NCBI GenBank assembly: GCA_019113005.1
Contig: DXIE01000028.1
Location: 62,001-126,000, forward strand
Length of the DNA stretch: 64,000 nt
Direction: 5' to 3'
Source: Candidatus Butyricicoccus avistercoris
GTDB taxonomy: Bacteria > Bacillota > Clostridia > Oscillospirales > Butyricicoccaceae
In this document: positions 47,349-56,093 of the stretch, in pieces
Numbering within the stretch: position 1 is the first letter of the stretch
Layout of the letters: each line of letters begins with the position of its first letter
Notes under the pieces: generated by a model
Databases searched by the model: none
Seen by the model: only the letters and a program-made list of their open reading frames with translations
Told to the model about the DNA's origin: nothing
Translations under genes and position numbers: made by a program

Positions 47349-47384
47349 AAAAGTATAGTTAGCATCACTGCTAACTATACTTTT
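47349..47384 (-). terminator. Strong hairpin after the AAA ATPase gene
   Basis: A perfect 15-bp stem (AAAAGTATAGTTAGC at 47349-47363, complement at 47370-47384, 6-base loop). It carries T runs on both sides and lies 30 bases past the ATPase stop. Confidence 0.85.
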
Positions 47385-47413
47385 TGTTTTTATACTCAGT
47401 CAATTTTTTTAAT

Positions 47414-48688
47414 TTATAATGATTTTAATAGTCCAAGTATATAAAGAAATTCTCCCGATTTTAATGTTAAATTTCTACCATAATCATCAAAAATTTTTAC
47501 TACTGGATTTTCATTACCAATAATTTTTATAAATATCCTGTTATCATCATGATAAATTAAACAAATATCATGATTAGTTTGGCTCTTTGTATAAAATCCT
47601 ATTTTTATATTTAAACTTCTGTTTAGTTTTAAAAGATTGTGATATATTGTAGTTTCAACTTGCATTTGTTTATTCATTGTAATACTATCTTTACAATAAC
47701 AAAGTACAGCTTGTTGTATTGAATTAGATGTTAAATAAAGTTTATAGTGCCTATTGTTATCAAATGACATAACTTTATAAACTAAGTTATTGTCGACAAG
47801 ATAATCTATATATTTTTTTCTGTAACCTTTATTAGTTATCAAAAATTCTAAATTCGAGAATATGTCTGCTGAATTCCCACAAATATATACATATAAATAT
47901 TTAAGCTTATCTATATGCTTTTGAGAAAATACCACACCCATATCATCTGACATAATGGTATTTATAATTTGATTAATCTTTTTTACTTCTATAAAGTCAG
48001 CATCATTACAATCAATGTATGGAAATCCTCCATAAAACAGATAATTTTCAAATTCACACCCAACTCTTTTGAAATCTTTACACAAGCTATTACATACATC
48101 TGTTTGCATATTTAACAGTGAATATAAATTATCAAATTTTTTATCATTATCAATGCACACAAGATCTAATATATTGCAGTATTCAATAAAGCTAAGTGGA
48201 TAGACATTTATTTTAGATATATTCTTTTTTCTAACTTGTTTTACATTGTTGAAAGACTGAGCAACCACAACCTTACTGCCATTAGTTAAATTAGAAATAT
48301 TATTAAAATCCGATGTTTTTGATAGAAATAGCTCATCTATAAAATAATAACTGGTTTCAGCCCTACAAACGTATTGTTGGTACACATTAATAATATTTTC
48401 TATTGTCAAACTAGATAGTAAAGAGTTCTCCAATGGAATATATAAAATATTTGTAGGTTCAATACCATAATTAAGTAGTTTTTTTATTGCTTGTTTGATT
48501 ATCACAGTCTTTCCTATACCTCTAATTCCTTGTAAGACTATAATATCATCACTGTTTTTCAATAAATCTAATATTTTATTAACCTCATCACGTTCATAGT
48601 CATAGTCTTTAAAGAAAAAATCATGCCACCAAATATTATGAGCATATAAAATTTCTAGAACGTCCTTCTTAATTCTTGTAAATACCAT
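47414..48688 (-). CDS. AAA+ ATPase of the DUF4143-type (ATP-binding, unknown role)
   Basis: The intact 424-residue protein has an N-terminal P-loop ATPase (Walker A LQGIRGIGKTVIIKQA near residue 53, Walker B-like YYFIDELFL near 115), a FYCNILDL/ YPLSFIEYCN segment and YGGFPYI, which mark the AAA-14/DUF4143 group, and a C-terminal part where these proteins carry a restriction-nuclease-like fold. Members are very common in anaerobes, often near mobile DNA; function is not established. A perfect AAAGGAG site precedes the ATG, and base composition is as A/T-rich as the surrounding island. It is the only long intact gene of the island. Confidence 0.85.
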   Translation of the reverse strand: MVFTRIKKDVLEILYAHNIWWHDFFFKDYDYERDEVNKILDLLKNSDDIIVLQGIRGIGKTVIIKQAIKKLLNYGIEPTNILYIPLENSLLSSLTIENIINVYQQYVCRAETSYYFIDELFLSKTSDFNNISNLTNGSKVVVAQSFNNVKQVRKKNISKINVYPLSFIEYCNILDLVCIDNDKKFDNLYSLLNMQTDVCNSLCKDFKRVGCEFENYLFYGGFPYIDCNDADFIEVKKINQIINTIMSDDMGVVFSQKHIDKLKYLYVYICGNSADIFSNLEFLITNKGYRKKYIDYLVDNNLVYKVMSFDNNRHYKLYLTSNSIQQAVLCYCKDSITMNKQMQVETTIYHNLLKLNRSLNIKIGFYTKSQTNHDICLIYHDDNRIFIKIIGNENPVVKIFDDYGRNLTLKSGEFLYILGLLKSL

Positions 48689-48801
48689 CTTTATATCTCC
48701 TTTACATTTTAAAGTTTTTATATTCTATTCTGAATTTATAAACTATTATATGCAAAAGAAATTTTTGGTCTTAGTTTTTGTAGCATTTAATTATATTAAC
48801 C

Positions 48802-49095
48802 ACCAATATAGTCGTGATACATCAATACGATAGATGAAGGAACTTTCTAAAAATCTTATTCCTAAAAAACTAAATATGTCTTGACCGATACTGTGAATTT
48901 ATAAATTTCAAAATGTAGTAAGTGCAACAACTTCAAGAAAATTGTCAAAGCTTTACACTTCTATTCTAGATGCTTTACCTTATCGGCTTAATTAAAAATA
49001 AATATACACATTATATACTTTTATATACTGTCAACTATTTTTAAAGAGTTTCTACACTTCCTGCACTACAAAAAATATATAACCAATATAGTCGT
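48802..49095. repeat. 14-bp direct repeat ACCAATATAGTCGT
   Basis: Exact copies lie at 48802-48815 and 49082-49095, 280 bases apart. They flank non-coding DNA between the AAA ATPase and the phage-type helicase. They could be iterons of an origin or ends of a small element. Confidence 0.6.
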
Positions 49096-49244
49096 ATCTT
49101 AACAACTAATATTATACTTTTAATACTTTTGAGTTGTAAATTTTTAAAAGTTATTACACCTTTCGCCTACACTATTATTTTATTTCATCTGTTGTAAAAA
49201 CTAAATTTAACTGTTCTATGTATCCTATACCTATTCGTTGAAAG

Positions 49245-49277
49245 ACAAAAAGGTATGAGTTTATTGCCTCATACCTT
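49245..49277 (-). terminator. Terminator of the P4-type helicase gene
   Basis: AAGGTATGAG (49250-49259) and CTCATACCTT (49268-49277) form a 10-bp stem followed on the minus strand by TTTTTGTC. Confidence 0.85.
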
Positions 49278-49291
49278 CATTTACTTATAAT

Positions 49292-50823
49292 TTATTTAAG
49301 TTTAATGCCGTTTATAAAAACACCGTTTTTAGTTCTATTTTTCTTAAAATTTAGATTTGTAATATCTTCATAAAACTTGTTACGGGTTTTTGGATTTTCT
49401 GATATTTTGTTGCAGTAATTTCTATAAGCCTGAAACAAATTTTGTGAACCTTCTTTTACATCATCTTTTACGTCACAACACTCATCAATAAATCTTTCCA
49501 GACTATCTTTCTTATCTTTATAATAATCTATGTTTTTCTTTATTATATCTGGCATCTCAATGGAAAAATTTAAATTATATGCTTTTTTTGCTCCTTCAAT
49601 TATCCAACGTAAAATCGCACCACCTGCCTTATTAACCAAATAGTCTGTATAATTCTTTATATCATTATATTCTTCTATAGTAGTCTCAAATGGTATTATA
49701 ACTATTCTACGCCATGTACCTTTATCTTTTACATTAATTCTTGGTAAGTGATTTGTACACAATACCAATGTATGTGTTGGTTCAAACTCAAATGGATCCC
49801 TATACTTTTTCTCAGCCTTAATCTTATCAGTAGAACACAACTGTTTAATTATAGCAGTATTTAAGTCTTTTCCTTCTTCTAACTCTGAAGAAATCACCAA
49901 TCTTTTACCTTTAAGCTCTGCTATTTCATATTTTGCATTACGTACACTTTGTTTAGTTAATAAATCAGCGGATAATAATCCGCTATAAGAACCAAGTACC
50001 TTTGCAATTGAATTAAAAAACGTTGATTTACCGTTACAACCTGAACCATATGCAATGAATAATGTTTCTGAATAAACTTTTCCAAAAACAATCATGCCAA
50101 TGATTTTTTGAATATAATTAATAAGCTCACTATTATCTTGAAAGAATAGTTTTAAGCATTTTTGCCAAACCTCATATCCCTCAGCTGATGGTTCAACTTT
50201 TGTGACTTTAGTTATTAAATCGTTAGGATCGTGATCTTTTCTTCCTTCTTCTATGCCATATCTCAAATCGTAAGTATATTGAGGTGTATTTAATAAATAT
50301 GGAGACTTATCTAAATTTTCTATATCAAAAGAAATTTGGCTTTTCAATCCTTCTGTTAGTGCATTTATTTTGTTTTGAGATCTGCATTTTATAATATGTT
50401 CTTTGTATATTCTAGCATTTTTATATTGCTGAATTATATTTTTTCATCGGAGTTACAATTATTATTTTTAACAGTAATATTGCCAATATCACCTATCAAT
50501 TTTAGCTCTTCTAATGTACCTTGCAACTCTTTAATTTCAGTATCTACATCATTTAATCTTTCTTGTGTAAAATCTTTTATATATTGCACTGCATACATTT
50601 TATTTTCAGACCAAACCACATCATCATATCTCAAAAATCCCGATGAGCATGAATATATGATCTTATTATTACATGTTTCAGCTATAACATTAGTTTCAGC
50701 AACATCTGTCAAATCGTTTAAGGGTGCTCTATAACATCTTAAATAATCTAAATTCTTTACTGCTACTTTCTTATCAGTTTTTGATGATTTTATATAAGTT
50801 ATATTCTGTTTTTTCTTATTCAT
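49292..50823 (-). pseudogene. Phage/plasmid P4-type primase-helicase, frameshifted
   Basis: A ribosome site and ATG at 50821-50823 start a 129-codon frame (to 50434) containing SSGFLRYDDVVWSENKMYA, the region before the D5/P4 helicase. A shift of one base near 50440, next to an A run, then joins it to IIQQYKNARIYKEH and the 351-codon frame to 49292. That part has DKSPYLLNTPQYTYDLR, Walker A GSGCNGKSTFFNSI, VISSELEEG, and TLVLCTNHLPRI with the sensor Asn, and a C-terminal helical part. These SF3 helicases start replication of phages, plasmids and satellites. At about 510 residues, it lacks the N-terminal primase domain. The frameshift may be genuine or a sequencing error. Confidence 0.8.
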
Positions 50824-51028
50824 AAAATTTTTACCTTTCCTTTATAGTCAAAAAATATCATTGGTATACATATTATACCATCTAAGCTTATTATTGCACA
50901 TTTTATACAATAAATTTACATATTATATATTATATACAATCCACAATAACTATATAAAAACTAAACATCTATATTATATTTATTAAAATTTAAAAAATTT
51001 ACCTTAACTAGAGTTATTTTTAACTTAT

Positions 51029-51057
51029 TGAAACATTTAATCCTTTTTATGTGTCTA
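51029..51057 (+). promoter_or_regulatory. Candidate ECF-type promoter of the sigma factor operon
   Basis: TGAAAC (51029-51034) and TGTCTA (51052-51057) with a 17-base spacer resemble ECF promoters (TGAAAC, CGTC/CGTA). It is about 33 bases before the sigma start, as would suit autoregulation. Confidence 0.45.
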
Positions 51058-51089
51058 TATATATGACCGAGGTTAAAAGGAGGGGTTTT

Positions 51090-51644
51090 ATGAATGACTT
51101 ATATTTGATAAAGAAATTAAAATCACATGATAAGAAAGCCTTTTATAGTGTTATTGAAAAATATACACCATATGTCAGTGTGATTTTGTATCGTACATTA
51201 AATAAAACAGCTTCAAAAGAGGATTTAGAGGAGTTAACTTCAGATGTATTTATAGCTTTATGGTATAATATCGATTCTTTAACTGGCAATAACTTGTCTG
51301 GTTATCTTGCAACTATTGCAAAAAATAAAGCTAAAAATTATCTGCGTTCATTGTCACCAGTAAACGAAAATATAAATAATATTGAAATCTCGGTCGATGA
51401 TAGCACATCTAACACTTCTATGTACAATGATAGACATAATCAGCTATTATTTGCAATAAATAGCCTTGGTTTTCCTGATGATGAAATATTCAAAATGTAT
51501 TATTTTGATGATTTAAAAACAAATGAAATTGCAAGAGAACTTGCACTTTCACACGCAACAGTTAGAACAAAGCTTTTTAGAGGTAAAAACAAACTTAAAA
51601 AATATTTTAATGAAAGGGGTATCGGTTATGAGGAGCTTATTTAA
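51090..51644 (+). CDS. ECF-type RNA polymerase sigma factor
   Basis: The 184-residue protein has sigma region 2 (YTPYVSVILYRTLN, SKEDLEELTSDVFIALW, IAKNKAKNYLRS) and region 4 (LPDDEIFKMYYFDDLKTNEIARELALSHATVRTKLFRGKNKLKK, seen as KTNEIARELALSHATV), and no region 1 or 3, as in ECF factors. AAAGGAGGGG lies before ATG 51090. The next gene starts within its last 17 bases and encodes a membrane protein of the kind that holds ECF factors inactive. The activating signal is unknown. Confidence 0.92.
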   Translation: MNDLYLIKKLKSHDKKAFYSVIEKYTPYVSVILYRTLNKTASKEDLEELTSDVFIALWYNIDSLTGNNLSGYLATIAKNKAKNYLRSLSPVNENINNIEISVDDSTSNTSMYNDRHNQLLFAINSLGFPDDEIFKMYYFDDLKTNEIARELALSHATVRTKLFRGKNKLKKYFNERGIGYEELI

Positions 51645-52983
51645 TAAAAAACAAGCCCAAAATCTTACAGGCGTAAGCAGTGAGCGTGTAAAACTGCTTG
51701 TAAGTGAAAAGCTCGGAGATACAGAACAGGTATATGCAAAACCAAAATATAAAAAAGCCTCTGTTGCAATTATACTTGCCGCCACACTTTGTATAACAAC
51801 CGCCATTGCAGCTAATTCTTCATGGCTTATACACTATATTTTTAATGACAAAGTACCAGATAAAATATTAGCTGAAATAGAAAATATAACTCAAAGTATG
51901 TCTTATAAAAATTATACAATCACAGTAGAGCAAGCTCTTTTTGGTAAATCAACTGCATATCTTATTGTATCTGTCGAGGCTAAAACCTCTGAGGATTTTC
52001 AAAAAATGGGCGATAACTCAGATGATTTTATTGAATTTATCTATGATTTAGGTATAACATATATGTATGAAGGTGAAAAATCTGAATGGTCTATTGATTA
52101 CGGTTTACCTGAGCTTGATAATGGCAGAAAAAAATATATAGCTGTTGAATATATGGACGAAAACCCTAAAAATTCTGATTTTCTCGTTTATGCTAACCCT
52201 AATGTTGAACCTGATTTATATATACGCATACCTGTTAAAAACATGATTAAGACGGTAGATTTTAAAATAGACCAGAAAGTTTCAAATGCTGTTCTTGATT
52301 GCATAGGTTCTTATAATATGAAAAATTCTCTTGATGATGTAAAAACCGATTTGATAGTAACAGATTTTTCTATATCATCTCTTGATTTTACAATGAATTA
52401 TAAAACTAACGGTAAATTTGGTCAGCCTATCGGTTTAATAGCTTTTATGATGAATGATGGCTCTATATACGGTCAAGGTGAGCTTTTACAGTGTAATATG
52501 TGCAAATTTCTTGATGATAACGAAAATTACTGTTATTTTAAATTTAATAATCTTGAATTATCTAGCAATATTAAAGCTGTCATTATTGACAAAACCGTAT
52601 ATCCACTTGACAAAAGTAAACCATACAATCTAGAAGAAGATATATTATTTAAACCTTTTATAGCAGATTATATACCTTTCCCTGATAAAAATTATGGTAG
52701 TGGACTTTCTATAAATGATGTATGTGAAAAAATAGGTGCTAACTTCTCATTTGATGAAAAGGCTCAAACTGTTTCAATAACATACAAAGGCAAAACAAGC
52801 ATTTTAAATATAGGAACAACAAATATAAAATTCCCTCTTACTGGTACGGAAACACAGGTTATAACTGATATTGTAGGAGAAGATATAGTTTGCGACCGCC
52901 TATCTCAAATAATCGGATTTGATACTGTATATATAAACTTTGATGAACAAAGCAAAAATGGTGATTTATATATCGCCCCATAA
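51628..52983 (+). CDS. Membrane protein with DUF4179-like region, probable anti-sigma factor
   Basis: The 451-residue protein has a cytoplasmic N-terminus (1-40), one membrane segment (KKASVAIILAATLCITTAIAA, about 44-63; quoted here in part) and a large extracellular part. Residues about 80-200 resemble DUF4179, often found in anti-sigma partners; the C-terminal ~100 residues (LSINDVCEKIGANFSFDEKAQ) resemble copper-amine-oxidase N-terminal stalk domains that bind wall or polymer. The start at 51628 lies inside the sigma gene and follows GAAAGGGG. Gene overlap and topology support an anti-sigma role, with the outer part as sensor; not proven by sequence. Confidence 0.75.
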   Translation: MRSLFNKKQAQNLTGVSSERVKLLVSEKLGDTEQVYAKPKYKKASVAIILAATLCITTAIAANSSWLIHYIFNDKVPDKILAEIENITQSMSYKNYTITVEQALFGKSTAYLIVSVEAKTSEDFQKMGDNSDDFIEFIYDLGITYMYEGEKSEWSIDYGLPELDNGRKKYIAVEYMDENPKNSDFLVYANPNVEPDLYIRIPVKNMIKTVDFKIDQKVSNAVLDCIGSYNMKNSLDDVKTDLIVTDFSISSLDFTMNYKTNGKFGQPIGLIAFMMNDGSIYGQGELLQCNMCKFLDDNENYCYFKFNNLELSSNIKAVIIDKTVYPLDKSKPYNLEEDILFKPFIADYIPFPDKNYGSGLSINDVCEKIGANFSFDEKAQTVSITYKGKTSILNIGTTNIKFPLTGTETQVITDIVGEDIVCDRLSQIIGFDTVYINFDEQSKNGDLYIAP

Positions 52984-52987
52984 TGCT

Positions 52988-53020
52988 AAAAAGGGACTGT
53001 TTTTTTAACAGTCCCTTTTA
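52988..53020. terminator. Bidirectional terminator between anti-sigma and dacF genes
   Basis: A 12-bp stem AAAAGGGACTGT / ACAGTCCCTTTT (52989-53000, 53008-53019) lies between convergent genes. Confidence 0.92.
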
Positions 53021-53023
53021 TCT

Positions 53024-54382
53024 TTATCTATCTCGCTTATCATAATCACGATATCTTGCTTGTTTGGATTTCATCATCTTTTTACGCTTTTCCTTTTTAT
53101 GTCTAACTCGTAAAACTAAGAATAAGAAATATAAGAAAAATAGCAAGATAACCGCAACAACTATAATTCTAAATGCATTGCTTTGGAAAAAATTCTCGAT
53201 TTTATCAGCAACATATAAAACTTGTGACATAGAAATATCATTTAATGCCACTAAATCAACACTGCCATATTCAACGCCATTATATGAAACAGTCATTGTG
53301 CCTATTTTTTGACCTTGTGTAATAGGTGCATTAACAGACTCAGGCAAATCTATTTTACGCTCAATCTTACTTTTATCAGCATCTATTGGCATTATACCTT
53401 TAAGCTTGCCATTTGTAACCACGACAAGGGTATCTTGCTGTGTAGACAGTCTAACAGGTACTTCGGTTACAGTCTCATCTTTTGCAACCATATCTATTGT
53501 TTCAAAATTGTTAAAACCCCATCTAAACAAAGTTTTACTTGCTTCAAAGGTATTAGCATATGTTGCACCCGCTGGACGTTCACAACCTAACACTACTGAT
53601 ATAAGCTGACTTCCATCATATATGGCTGTTGACACAAGACAATAGCCTGCTTCTGATGTAAAACCTGTTTTTACACCCTTTGCATATGAATAATACTCTG
53701 GCTGATAACGGCTATATATAAGCATATTGGTTGTATATACCTTTAATGGTTTTCCATCTCGCATAGGGGTCATATTGGTTTCACTCAAGGTCTTTTGAGC
53801 AGTATTTACTATTAAAGCAAATGTTTCATCTTTTAGAGCCTCTTGTGTGATTATGGCTAAATCTCTTGCTGTTGTATAATGGTTTTCATCATGCAAACCA
53901 TTTGGATTGACGAAATGTGTATTAGTACAGCCAAGCTCTTTAGCTTTCTTATTCATCATATCAGCGAAATTTTCAATAGAACCACCTATATGACGTGCAA
54001 GAGTATTTGCAGCCTCGTTACCAGATGGAAGCATTAAACCATAAAGCAAATCAATAACAGGCACTTGCTCACCTACCATAAAACCTGCTTTTGATGCATC
54101 AGATGCAACACCTATAAAATCTTCTTCGGTTACTTCGACAAGCTCATCAAGGTTTTCTGCATTCTCAAGGGTTATAAGTGCAGTCATAATTTTGGTTGTT
54201 GAGGCTGGATAACGTTTTTCATCAGAATTTTTGTCATATAACACATATCCACTATCTTTATCAATTAAAATTGCCGCTGCTGCCGCAGGGTTTGGGTCAG
54301 TCAGTGCATATGCATTAGGCACAAAAAATAATATAAACATCATAAATATCGCTATAAAGCGATGTGTTTTGTTAGTCTTCAT
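53024..54382 (-). CDS. dacF: D-alanyl-D-alanine carboxypeptidase (DacF/PBP5 type)
   Basis: This low-molecular-weight penicillin-binding protein removes the terminal D-Ala of peptidoglycan stem peptides outside the cell. The 452-residue protein has a signal peptide (residues 1-26), the S-x-x-K motif ASTTKIMTA (Ser61, Lys64), the S-x-N motif PSGNEAANTL and KTGFTSEAGYC, a C-terminal PBP5 beta domain, then a C-terminal membrane anchor (IIVVAVILLFFLYFLFLVL) with a basic tail. The start at 54380-54382 follows a GGAGG site and lies inside the preceding small gene. In Firmicutes such genes act in vegetative or spore wall; the position near ylbJ does not decide this. Confidence 0.95.
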   Translation of the reverse strand: MKTNKTHRFIAIFMMFILFFVPNAYALTDPNPAAAAAILIDKDSGYVLYDKNSDEKRYPASTTKIMTALITLENAENLDELVEVTEEDFIGVASDASKAGFMVGEQVPVIDLLYGLMLPSGNEAANTLARHIGGSIENFADMMNKKAKELGCTNTHFVNPNGLHDENHYTTARDLAIITQEALKDETFALIVNTAQKTLSETNMTPMRDGKPLKVYTTNMLIYSRYQPEYYSYAKGVKTGFTSEAGYCLVSTAIYDGSQLISVVLGCERPAGATYANTFEASKTLFRWGFNNFETIDMVAKDETVTEVPVRLSTQQDTLVVVTNGKLKGIMPIDADKSKIERKIDLPESVNAPITQGQKIGTMTVSYNGVEYGSVDLVALNDISMSQVLYVADKIENFFQSNAFRIIVVAVILLFFLYFLFLVLRVRHKKEKRKKMMKSKQARYRDYDKRDR

Positions 54383-54611
54383 TATTTTCCTCCAGAAAAA
54401 AATCGGAATCTTTAAAATTAAGGCGTAAAACCGCTGGTTTTGGCGGTATTCTACGCAGTGGGTCATATTTAAATGAACGGCATTTACCAGTTTGCTTAAC
54501 TATACCACGTTTTCTACATGTCATATTCTCATCATCAAGTTTACTTGCATGCAGACAATAAAAACACCGTGGCTCTATATCTTTACGAAATAATCTGTTT
54601 TTAAAAAACAA
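54372..54611 (-). CDS. Small four-cysteine protein upstream of dacF
   Basis: The 79-residue basic protein contains four Cys in the pattern C-x2-C ... C-x9-C (CFYCLHAS, MTCRKRG, TGKCRSF), which could bind zinc. It starts with TTG at 54609-54611, behind TAGGAGG; an upstream TTG in frame would place the ribosome site inside the gene. It overlaps the dacF start by 11 bases, so the pair is coupled. Similar small Cys-rich proteins occur near dacF in related Clostridia, from memory. Function unknown. Confidence 0.7.
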   Translation of the reverse strand: MFFKNRLFRKDIEPRCFYCLHASKLDDENMTCRKRGIVKQTGKCRSFKYDPLRRIPPKPAVLRLNFKDSDFFLEENNED

Positions 54612-54632
54612 GGAAATACCTCCTAAAATATA

Positions 54633-54664
54633 CAAAAAACGAGCTAAAAATATTATTTTAGCTC
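54633..54664 (-). terminator. Terminator of ylbJ
   Basis: GAGCTAAAA (54641-54649) and TTTTAGCTC (54656-54664) form a stem followed on the minus strand by GTTTTTTG. Confidence 0.8.
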
Positions 54665-54682
54665 ATATGAGTGTAGATATTA

Positions 54683-55726
54683 TTATAACGTATTTTTTGT
54701 ATGTTTGCTAGTAGTTAAAATATATAAAATAAAAATACTTAGAATTAACATATAATTTATAGGTATCATAGGGACACATATATTCATAGTCATAGTTGGC
54801 ACAGCAATAGGTAAAAATGATGTAATTATAAAACTTAATATAAATGCAGTTATGCTATGTAAAATCTTACCTATAAAGCAATATTTAAAGGAAAGCCCTA
54901 ACGGTTTTACTATACTAAATGCTTGACACATAACAGATAAACCACCAAAGGCTAATATTGCACTCATTACTGAAATCAATACATTAACAGGCATATAAAC
55001 CTCATGCAAAATCATAAGACCGCAAGTAAGCTCAAAAAAGCTATATAAAAGAGGATAACAAATATCTGGTAAAACTATATTTATGCGTCTTAAAAACGCT
55101 ATTAAAACCGAGAAAAAAGTTAAAAATCCAGCTATTTTTATACTTGTTTGTGCAGCTTGTTCACAGCCATTTACTAAAGCCGACGAAAAGTCAATGTTTT
55201 GTGCTGGTTTACTTATTTTATCATAAGTATAACTGTTACTCACAAAAAATTTGCCACAAATCAAAGCTGAAACTATATGTATAAAATATAATAATAAACC
55301 GAGTTTTACAGAGCCTAAAATGCCTACGCCACAAATTCCAACTATAAATGCAGGTCCTGTATTATTACAAAAGCCTAATAGCTTTTCTGCTGTATTTTTG
55401 CTTATTTGTTTATTTTTATAAAGCTCACATGCAGCAGAAACGCCCACAGGATAGCCGCCTGTAAATCCAAGCACAAGCACTCCCGCACATTCGCCTGACA
55501 AACCATATAATTTACGCATAACTGGGCTAAAAATCTTTCCTAAAACCTTTATAACTCCTGTTTGACTAAGCAGTGTGCTTGCTACAAAAAACGGAAATAA
55601 TGCAGGTATTGCCGTTCTAAGTGCTAGATTTATGCCGTTTAATGCCCCCTCTTTGGCTATATCCGCAAATAAAATAACAAGCACAAAGAACACAAATGAT
55701 ATAATGCCAGAAATCTTATTTATCAT
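54683..55726 (-). CDS. ylbJ: Sporulation integral membrane protein YlbJ-like (Gate domain)
   Basis: The 347-residue, eight-to-nine-segment membrane protein has the nucleoside-recognition/Gate domain hallmarks PALFPFFVASTLL, GFTGGYPVGV, LGFCNNTGPAFIVG and the repeated second half. YlbJ is required for normal spore formation in Bacillus; its transported substrate is unknown. GGGGGAAAT precedes the ATG. It is divergent from yqfC-yqfD, also sporulation genes, sharing a 104-base control region. Other Gate proteins (SpoVV, SpmA) are alternatives, but length and motif fit YlbJ best. Confidence 0.85.
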   Translation of the reverse strand: MINKISGIISFVFFVLVILFADIAKEGALNGINLALRTAIPALFPFFVASTLLSQTGVIKVLGKIFSPVMRKLYGLSGECAGVLVLGFTGGYPVGVSAACELYKNKQISKNTAEKLLGFCNNTGPAFIVGICGVGILGSVKLGLLLYFIHIVSALICGKFFVSNSYTYDKISKPAQNIDFSSALVNGCEQAAQTSIKIAGFLTFFSVLIAFLRRINIVLPDICYPLLYSFFELTCGLMILHEVYMPVNVLISVMSAILAFGGLSVMCQAFSIVKPLGLSFKYCFIGKILHSITAFILSFIITSFLPIAVPTMTMNICVPMIPINYMLILSIFILYILTTSKHTKNTL

Positions 55727-55830
55727 TTTTATTTCCCCCTTTTTATAAAGCTATATTATAAATATGCTTTTATTTAAATCATATTACATATTTAAACTGC
55801 ATATCATTTTGAGAAGGGAGTGTATAAATT

Positions 55831-56091
55831 ATGGGGCAAAGATTTAGTCAAACTGAAATGATTGATGATTTAAATATAACTTTATCAAGGGTAGAACTTA
55901 TTGGAAATCATCGTTTATCAATAGAAAATCACAAAGGTATTCAAGAATATAGTGATTTATCAATGAAAATAGCTCTGTCTGACGGTTATTTGCATATAAC
56001 AGGTCAAAATATGGAGATTTATAATTTAACCCTCAAGGAGGTAACTGTAATTGGTACAATAAATTCACTTGAATATATCAAGGGGGTGTGA
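55831..56091 (+). CDS. yqfC: Sporulation protein YqfC (YabP family)
   Basis: The 86-residue protein is a YabP/YqfC beta-rich unit (VELIGNHRLSIENHKGIQEY, LSDGYLHITGQNMEIYNLT, GTINSLEYI). YqfC is produced in the mother cell or forespore during sporulation and acts with YqfD. AAGGGAG lies before the ATG. It ends in TGA, two bases before the yqfD start, the standard yqfC-yqfD pair. Confidence 0.93.
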   Translation: MGQRFSQTEMIDDLNITLSRVELIGNHRLSIENHKGIQEYSDLSMKIALSDGYLHITGQNMEIYNLTLKEVTVIGTINSLEYIKGV

Positions 56092-56093
56092 AA

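Larger units (their letters stand above)
48689..49291. other. Gap between ATPase and P4-type helicase genes, with a direct repeat
   Basis: About 600 A/T-rich bases without a gene. It contains two copies of a 14-bp direct repeat (see separate entry) and the helicase terminator at 49245-49277. It is a possible replication or attachment region of a former element, but nothing decisive is seen. Confidence 0.5.
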
